Shown here: in pieces, positions 6,012 to 10,312 of the stretch
Position numbering within the stretch: position 1 is the stretch's first letter
How the letters are laid out: every line of letters starts with the position of its first letter
NCBI GenBank assembly: GCA_003557965.1
Contig: PWND01000056.1
Location: 1-10,312, forward strand
Direction of reading: 5' to 3'
Origin: Bacteroidales bacterium
GTDB taxonomy: Bacteria; Bacteroidota; Bacteroidia; Bacteroidales; UBA7960
DNA length: 10,312 nucleotides
Translations under genes and position numbers: made by a program
Notes under the pieces: generated by a model
The model's input: only the letters and a program-made list of their open reading frames with translations
Databases searched by the model: none
What the model was told of the DNA's origin: nothing

Positions 6012-7052
6012 ATGAAAATGCCGTTGTTAAATACAAAAACATCAGATTTAGTTAAAAGTTACTTACAAGATAAATCAAAAAAAGTAGCCATAATTACTCA
6101 TGTAAACCCTGATGGGGATGCAATAGGGTCATCACTGGGACTTTTTGAATATTTAAAGAATATTGGGTTTTTAACGGTAAGTCCTGTTGTGCCAAACGAT
6201 TATGCTTCATTTTTAAAATGGATGCCCGGAAACAGGGAGATTATTAATGCAAATGATAGCACTGATTCGGCAGAAAAAGTATTGCTTGAAGCGGATGTAA
6301 TATTTTGCCTTGATTTTAATCACCCTGACAGGTCAGGCAAGCTTGGTGAAGTATTTATAAAAACAAAAGCTATCAAAGTTTTAATTGACCACCACCCTCA
6401 ACCTGAAGAATCGTTTTTTGACCTTGTAATTTCTGATACTGAGGTTTCCTCAACTGCAGAATTATTGTTTATTTTAATAAACTCAATTGATAATGATTTA
6501 AGCTACATCAACACTAATGTGGCTACTTGTCTTTTTGCAGGTATTCTTACTGATACCGGTGCTTTTAGTTATGCCAGCAATAATCCCCAAACATACATCA
6601 TAGCTGCCTCTTTGATAGAAAAAGGTGTGAATGCTCTTGATGTTAACAGAAAAATTTATGATACATACTCTGAAAACCGCTTAAGGCTTTTAGGTTATTG
6701 CTTAAGTGATAAGCTGACAGTTTTGCCAAATAAAAAAGTTGCTTATATTAGTCTTAGCAAAAAGGAACTTGAAAAGTATGGCCACAAAGAAGGAGATACC
6801 GAAGGAGTGGTAAACTATGCGCTAAGTATTGAAGGGATTGAGCTTGCTGCCTTTTTTATGGAGAATAATGATGAGATTAAAATCTCGCTTAGGTCCAGGC
6901 ACTCTATTGATGTTAATAAAATTGCCCGAACACACTTTAATGGTGGTGGACACGTTAATGCTTCAGGTGGCAGGGTTAAAACAGGACTGAAAGATGCAAT
7001 CGCAAAATTTGAAAAAATTTTTGAATCTGATAACATTATAAATAATACTTGA
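6012..7052 (+). CDS. nrnA: DHH-family phosphoesterase, NrnA-like (nanoRNase / pAp phosphatase)
   Basis: Cytoplasmic manganese-dependent phosphodiesterase of 346 residues. Family members degrade very short oligonucleotides, including the dinucleotides left from cyclic dinucleotide breakdown, and some dephosphorylate pAp. The DHH domain shows H30, D34 and D36 (THVNPDGDAIGSS), D101 (CLDFN), D126-H127-H128 (IDHHP) and D181 (LTDTGAFSY). The C-terminal DHHA1 domain carries the substrate-binding GGGHVNASGG at 311-320. All key residues are present. ATG at 6012 is chosen because it lies at the same offset from the repeated leader as the nuclease start; an ATG at 6018 is an alternative. It is the first gene of the apparent operon: the FKBP lipoprotein ATG follows 8 nt after its stop. 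Whether the cell substrate is nanoRNA, a cyclic dinucleotide product or pAp is not decidable here. Confidence 0.93.
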   Translation: MKMPLLNTKTSDLVKSYLQDKSKKVAIITHVNPDGDAIGSSLGLFEYLKNIGFLTVSPVVPNDYASFLKWMPGNREIINANDSTDSAEKVLLEADVIFCLDFNHPDRSGKLGEVFIKTKAIKVLIDHHPQPEESFFDLVISDTEVSSTAELLFILINSIDNDLSYINTNVATCLFAGILTDTGAFSYASNNPQTYIIAASLIEKGVNALDVNRKIYDTYSENRLRLLGYCLSDKLTVLPNKKVAYISLSKKELEKYGHKEGDTEGVVNYALSIEGIELAAFFMENNDEIKISLRSRHSIDVNKIARTHFNGGGHVNASGGRVKTGLKDAIAKFEKIFESDNIINNT

Positions 7053-7060
7053 AATATATT

Positions 7061-7594
7061 ATGAATAAAACCAAAATATTGTTTATACTTGTATTAATCA
7101 TTAGCTGTTTGATTTTTGCATGTTCAAATGATAGTAATGAAAAAAATAAACTTCCGGACAGAAAAACCATAGAAGAAGTTTTAATGGGAACCAATATTCT
7201 AATGTTAGAAGTTGAGGATGAGGATATTGATGATTTTGTAAGAAGGTATGGCTGGGATGTTAACAAAACCGGTAGTGGGTTAAGATATGATATCTACCAT
7301 AAAGGTGATGGTGAAAAAGCTAAAGAAGATCAAACAGCAGTTATTAATTATAGTGTAAGATTACTAACAGGTGATTTGATATATTCTTCAAAAGAAGAAG
7401 GAGAGAAATTATTCAGAGTTGGCAGAGGCGGTGTTGAAAGTGGCCTGGAAGAGGGAATTCTGAAGATGAGAGTTGGTGATAAAGCTAGGTTTATTATGCC
7501 TCCTCATCTTGCGCATGGCTTCCCGGGTGATGGAATAAAAATACCTAAAAGAGCAACTATTGTTTATGATGTTGAATTAATTGGCCTTAAATAG
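7061..7594 (+). CDS. gldI: GldI-like FKBP-type peptidyl-prolyl isomerase lipoprotein
   Basis: A periplasm-facing lipoprotein of 177 residues, numbered from the ATG at 7061. That start gives a classical signal peptide with lipobox FAC and Cys21 as lipidated residue. An in-frame TTG at 7049 would overlap the DHH stop and only add MKYI. After a short linker there is a helical segment (about 36-66, ending FVRRYGW) and then one FKBP domain (about 70-177). The layout and the position after the DHH gene match GldI, a protein needed for gliding in Flavobacterium johnsoniae. The FKBP pocket is altered: the usual FD pair is replaced by IY, the Trp at the pocket floor by Leu (ESGLEEG), and the late Tyr by His (LAHG). 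Weak isomerase activity or a chaperone role is likely. The GldI name is by architecture and synteny. Confidence 0.8.
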   Translation: MNKTKILFILVLIISCLIFACSNDSNEKNKLPDRKTIEEVLMGTNILMLEVEDEDIDDFVRRYGWDVNKTGSGLRYDIYHKGDGEKAKEDQTAVINYSVRLLTGDLIYSSKEEGEKLFRVGRGGVESGLEEGILKMRVGDKARFIMPPHLAHGFPGDGIKIPKRATIVYDVELIGLK

Positions 7595-7653
7595 TTTATT
7601 TATAGGCGATTTTACAAAGTTGAATTTTATATACATTTTAAATATTTGAAATT

Positions 7654-8550
7654 ATGAAAGTACCTGCTACATTTATTCTGTTAATATTGTTTATTACATT
7701 ATTAAGTGCAAATTCTTTGACTGATGATAAATTTTCAGATTATAAAATAACCGATTCAGGCTTAAAATATAAGTTTCATTATAAAGCAGACGGAGAAAAT
7801 GCTATAGTTGGAAAAATAATCACGTTTGAGATGCTTAACAAAGATGAATACGGAAACATTTTAATGGATACAAGAGGAGAGTATCCATCTGTTATGGAGT
7901 TGATAGAGAGTGAATATGAAGGTGATATATATGAAGGCCTTGCTATGATGTCTGTTGGTGATAGTGCAACTTTTATTGTGGATGCAAGAAAGTTTTACAG
8001 CATTACCGCAAAAATATCAGAAGACCCTTCAAGCATGGTTGAACCGGGTAGCAAACTTTTTATTAATGTTAAAATGGTAAATGTTCAAACGGAGGAAGAA
8101 TTTGAAAAAGAGCTGATGGAACAAATTAAAAGACAGGCAGAACTTAATGAAATAGCTTTTGAGGAGGAGCAAACCAAATTAAATAATTACCTGGAAGAGC
8201 ACAATATATCAGAAAAACCACAGGAAAGTGGGCTTATATATATAGAAATAGAAAAAGGTGATGGGCCAAAAGTCAAGCAAGGACAGGACGTTAGAGTTCA
8301 TTACACTGGAAGATTTATTGACGGAACTGTTTTTGACAGCTCATTAGAAAGAGGTGACCCTATTAGCTTTGCTGTTGGACAAGGCCAGGTTATACCGGGT
8401 TGGGATGAAGGCATAATGCTTATGAATGTTGGTGGTAAGGCAAGGTTGATAATTCCAAGCCACATTGCTTATGGAGAACAGGGAGCAGGTAATATTATTC
8501 CCCCATTTTCTACTTTAATATTTGATGTTGAGGTTGTTGAAGCAAATTAA
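7654..8550 (+). CDS. Exported two-domain FKBP-type peptidyl-prolyl cis-trans isomerase
   Basis: A 298-residue periplasmic protein. Residues 1-19 form a signal peptide (cleavage near LLSA-NS) without a lipobox Cys. About 30-146 is a divergent FKBP-like domain (KITDSGLKYKFHYKADGE...) lacking the usual pocket residues. About 147-187 is a charged helical linker rich in E, K and Q, likely coiled coil. About 190-298 is a canonical FKBP domain with Y217, F227-D228, F239, V246-I247, W250, Y273 and F290, the whole FKBP12-type pocket. So this C-terminal domain should be catalytic, while the N-terminal one may bind clients or dimerise. That two-part plan recalls Mip/FkpA-type proteins, though their N-terminal part is purely helical. 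It starts 59 nt after the GldI-like gene, same strand. Confidence 0.92.
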   Translation: MKVPATFILLILFITLLSANSLTDDKFSDYKITDSGLKYKFHYKADGENAIVGKIITFEMLNKDEYGNILMDTRGEYPSVMELIESEYEGDIYEGLAMMSVGDSATFIVDARKFYSITAKISEDPSSMVEPGSKLFINVKMVNVQTEEEFEKELMEQIKRQAELNEIAFEEEQTKLNNYLEEHNISEKPQESGLIYIEIEKGDGPKVKQGQDVRVHYTGRFIDGTVFDSSLERGDPISFAVGQGQVIPGWDEGIMLMNVGGKARLIIPSHIAYGEQGAGNIIPPFSTLIFDVEVVEAN

Positions 8551-8593
8551 GTTAGTTTTTCAGTAATTATTAATATTAATGCTTTGTTGATTT

Positions 8594-9775
8594 ATGCATA
8601 GAATAAATGTTATTTGCTCTATATACTGCTTTATAACAATTTTCTTATTGTTGCCAGCTTGTAAAACACTTAGAAGCCCTGCCATAATTGAAGAAACCGA
8701 AAGCGGATTAAAGTATTCAGTTATTAAAAAAGGAGATGGAGCAAAACCCGAAGAAGGAGATATTATCACTTTTCATTTTGTTGGAATGCTGGAAGATAAT
8801 ACAGAAATTGAAAACACCAGAAGACAAAACAGGCCGGTATCTGTCAGGTTTGGAACCAACCAATTTATTGAAGGCTTAAATGAAGGTTTGGCGATGATGC
8901 AAGGTGGAGACATCTACAGGTTTGTTATTCCTCCTGAACTTGCTTATGGCGAAAAGCAGGTTGGAAAAGTTGAGCCGGGCTCAACCCTTATATATGAAGT
9001 TGAACTTCTTGATGTTAAGCCGGGAATAAAAGTAATTGAACCAAAAAAGGAAACAGTAAAAAAGACAAAAACTCCCAGTGGGCTTGAGTATTCAATATTT
9101 GAAAAAGGAAAAGGCGCCAGAATATTTGAAGACATGGTTGTGAAGTTTAATTATGTTGGTTTTTTTGGCGATAATGTGGTGTTTGACTCATCTGTTGAAA
9201 GGGGAAAACCACTGGAAGCTAAATTAGGTGACAGGACTTTAATCAAAGGATTGGAAGAAGGATTAACATACCTTCATGTTGGTGACCATGCAAGGTTTTG
9301 GATACCTTCAGAATTAGCCTATGGAAATAGGGGTAGGGGTATAATACCACCGGATACAGACCTTGTTTTTGATATCGAGGTTTTAGAAGCCAAAGAAGTA
9401 CCTAAACCAACTCCTTTTGATGTTTCGGGACTGGATACATTGTGCACCGATAGCGGGCTACAGTATATAATTGTAAAAGAAGGATATGGGGATAAACCCG
9501 AACCCGGACAGGTTGTTAAAGTTCATTACTCAGCATATCTTCCAAATGGGTACATGTTTGATTCTTCATTGCAAAGATCTGATGAGTTTAGAGTAATTGC
9601 AGGAAAAGGCCTTATGATAAAAGGATGGGATGAAGGCATATTGCTTATGAACAAAGGTGCAAAATTCAGGTTTATTATTCCATATTACCTGGCTTTTGGA
9701 AGCAGGAGGTTTAATAATGTTCCTGCATATTCTACGGTTATTTTTGACATTGAACTAATTGATATTGAATATTAA
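8594..9775 (+). CDS. Three-domain FKBP-type peptidyl-prolyl isomerase lipoprotein
   Basis: A 393-residue lipoprotein with signal peptide and lipobox LPAC (Cys23). Three FKBP domains follow in tandem: about 33-141, 157-267 and 283-393, each opening with a (S/D)SGLxY strand. Pocket residues degrade unequally. Domain 1 has HFVG instead of HYTG, no FD pair and Leu for Trp, but keeps AYG (Y118). Domain 2 keeps Y187, F197-D198, Y243 and F259 but has L220 for Trp. Domain 3 keeps Y312, F322-D323, W345 and F384, but has F368 for the late Tyr. Linkers are short and lysine/proline-rich. It lies 43 nt after the two-domain FKBP gene and 21 nt before lgt. A role in folding outer-membrane or T9SS cargo proteins is inference. 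Confidence 0.92.
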   Translation: MHRINVICSIYCFITIFLLLPACKTLRSPAIIEETESGLKYSVIKKGDGAKPEEGDIITFHFVGMLEDNTEIENTRRQNRPVSVRFGTNQFIEGLNEGLAMMQGGDIYRFVIPPELAYGEKQVGKVEPGSTLIYEVELLDVKPGIKVIEPKKETVKKTKTPSGLEYSIFEKGKGARIFEDMVVKFNYVGFFGDNVVFDSSVERGKPLEAKLGDRTLIKGLEEGLTYLHVGDHARFWIPSELAYGNRGRGIIPPDTDLVFDIEVLEAKEVPKPTPFDVSGLDTLCTDSGLQYIIVKEGYGDKPEPGQVVKVHYSAYLPNGYMFDSSLQRSDEFRVIAGKGLMIKGWDEGILLMNKGAKFRFIIPYYLAFGSRRFNNVPAYSTVIFDIELIDIEY

Positions 9776-9796
9776 TATTAAACAACGTTAATCATT

Positions 9797-10312
9797 ATGA
9801 TAATTTCGCAAGTTACTTGGACAGCAAACCCGGAAATATTCAGCATTGGTATGCTGTCAGTCAGATGGTATGGTTTATTCTGGGCATTAGCTTTTTATAT
9901 AGGATATGAAATTCTGCTCAGAATATTTAAAAGAGAAAAAGTTGCCACTAAAGAACTAGAATATTTACTTATTTTTATTGCTGTTGGTAGTGTTATTGGA
10001 GCAAGGCTGGGGCATTGCATTTTTTATGACTGGTGGTACTATAAAGATAACCTTTTTGAAATCTTGTTTATTTGGAGAGGTGGCCTTGCAAGCCATGGCG
10101 GAGCAATAGGCATTATAATAGCATTGTTTATATTCCAGAAATATAAAAGCAGCAAAAAAACAATATGGACATTAGATAGAATTGTTATTCCCATTGCCCT
10201 GGCTGCCGCTTTTATCATCGCCTTCCTGGCGGTCATCGCGATACAGTATCGCCGCCTGCTGATGCGGGCCCGAGAAACCCGATCACAGCTCAAGGTGCGC
10301 GACGAAGAAGCC
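9797..10312 (+). CDS. lgt: Prolipoprotein diacylglyceryl transferase, N-terminal part; 3' end foreign
   Basis: Lgt is an inner-membrane enzyme that transfers diacylglycerol from phosphatidylglycerol to the lipobox Cys of prolipoproteins. Residues 1 to about 139 are clearly Lgt: SVRWYGLFWALAF, VGSVIGARLGHCIFYDW, the RGGLASHGG segment with the essential His region, and LDRIVIPIALAAAF. In intact Lgt the next residues would be the conserved (I)RxGN(F/L)xNSE signature. Here the frame instead runs into IIAFLAVIAIQYRRLL and an Arg-rich tail, with a sharp rise in GC. The frame stays open to the window end (172 codons, no stop). I therefore treat the gene as truncated by a chimeric junction near 10199-10216. 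Neighbours fit: two of the three preceding genes encode Lgt substrates. Confidence 0.85.
   Translation, partial: MIISQVTWTANPEIFSIGMLSVRWYGLFWALAFYIGYEILLRIFKREKVATKELEYLLIFIAVGSVIGARLGHCIFYDWWYYKDNLFEILFIWRGGLASHGGAIGIIIALFIFQKYKSSKKTIWTLDRIVIPIALAAAFIIAFLAVIAIQYRRLLMRARETRSQLKVRDEEA
10217..10312 (+). other. High-GC tail of apparently foreign origin (chimeric junction)
   Basis: By direct count 60 of these 96 bases are G or C (62%), against roughly a third in the neighbouring operon. Read in the lgt frame, 24 of 32 codons end in G or C, so it looks like coding DNA of a high-GC organism. It encodes the end of a hydrophobic helix followed by an Arg/Glu-rich, coil-like segment, as found after the membrane helix of sensor proteins. 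It is unrelated to the expected Lgt sequence. Assembly or library chimera is the likeliest cause; a true recombination is less likely. Confidence 0.75.

Noticed and set aside
6815..7266. Minus-strand frames of 73 and 76 codons
   Set aside because: They are antisense shadows of the DHH and GldI-like genes, serine/leucine-rich with no domain.
10039..10293. 84-codon minus-strand frame spanning the lgt junction
   Set aside because: It reads antisense across Lgt and the foreign tail, so it cannot be a native gene.
10217..10312. Interpretation of the tail as a natural Lgt-sensor fusion
   Set aside because: The core catalytic part of Lgt would be missing, and composition and codon use change abruptly at the same place.

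Overview
The window comes from a low-GC Bacteroidota bacterium. Four things point there: a secreted M28 peptidase with a type IX secretion (T9SS) C-terminal sorting domain, a GldI-type FKBP lipoprotein next to a DHH phosphoesterase and ndk, promoter-like TAnnTTTG boxes, and start codons without Shine-Dalgarno sequences. The presence of T9SS and GldI-like genes suggests a gliding or T9SS-bearing lineage; the order cannot be fixed from the sequence.

Layout. Positions 1-765 hold no convincing gene. They carry a GC-richer patchwork of palindromes, a degenerate 8-bp tandem array (377-441) and a long imperfect inverted repeat (495-648). A minus-strand M28 metallopeptidase follows (766-2319). Divergent from it is an ATP-cone/PD-(D/E)XK nuclease (2588-3436). 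Next come a doubtful small membrane protein (3474-3806, minus) and about 870 bp of very AT-rich intergenic DNA with repeated TTTACAAA-like sites, which cluster over the promoter of an XRE-type regulator (4674-5222). ndk converges on that regulator (5238-5660, minus). From 6012 rightwards runs a probable operon: NrnA-like DHH phosphoesterase, GldI-like FKBP lipoprotein, a two-domain FKBP protein, a three-domain FKBP lipoprotein, and lgt.

The most notable observation is a 121-nt sequence present twice with 115 of 121 identical positions and no gaps. One copy precedes the ATP-cone nuclease (2462-2582) and the other the DHH phosphoesterase (5886-6006). Both copies end exactly 5 nt before their start codon. 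Each can form the same stems, and four of the six differences exchange a Watson-Crick pair for a G-U wobble at a paired position, so it behaves like a structured cis-regulatory RNA leader shared by two nucleic-acid or nucleotide-degrading enzymes. I do not recognise it as a known riboswitch.

The operon makes sense as an envelope biogenesis unit. Six FKBP domains lie in three consecutive exported proteins, two of them with lipoboxes, followed by the enzyme that lipidates such proteins. Only one of the six domains keeps the full FKBP active-site set.

The last ~96 bases (from about 10217) are about 62% GC and replace the conserved Lgt signature region with unrelated coding-like sequence. This is most likely a chimeric assembly or library junction, so the right end should not be trusted as native context.
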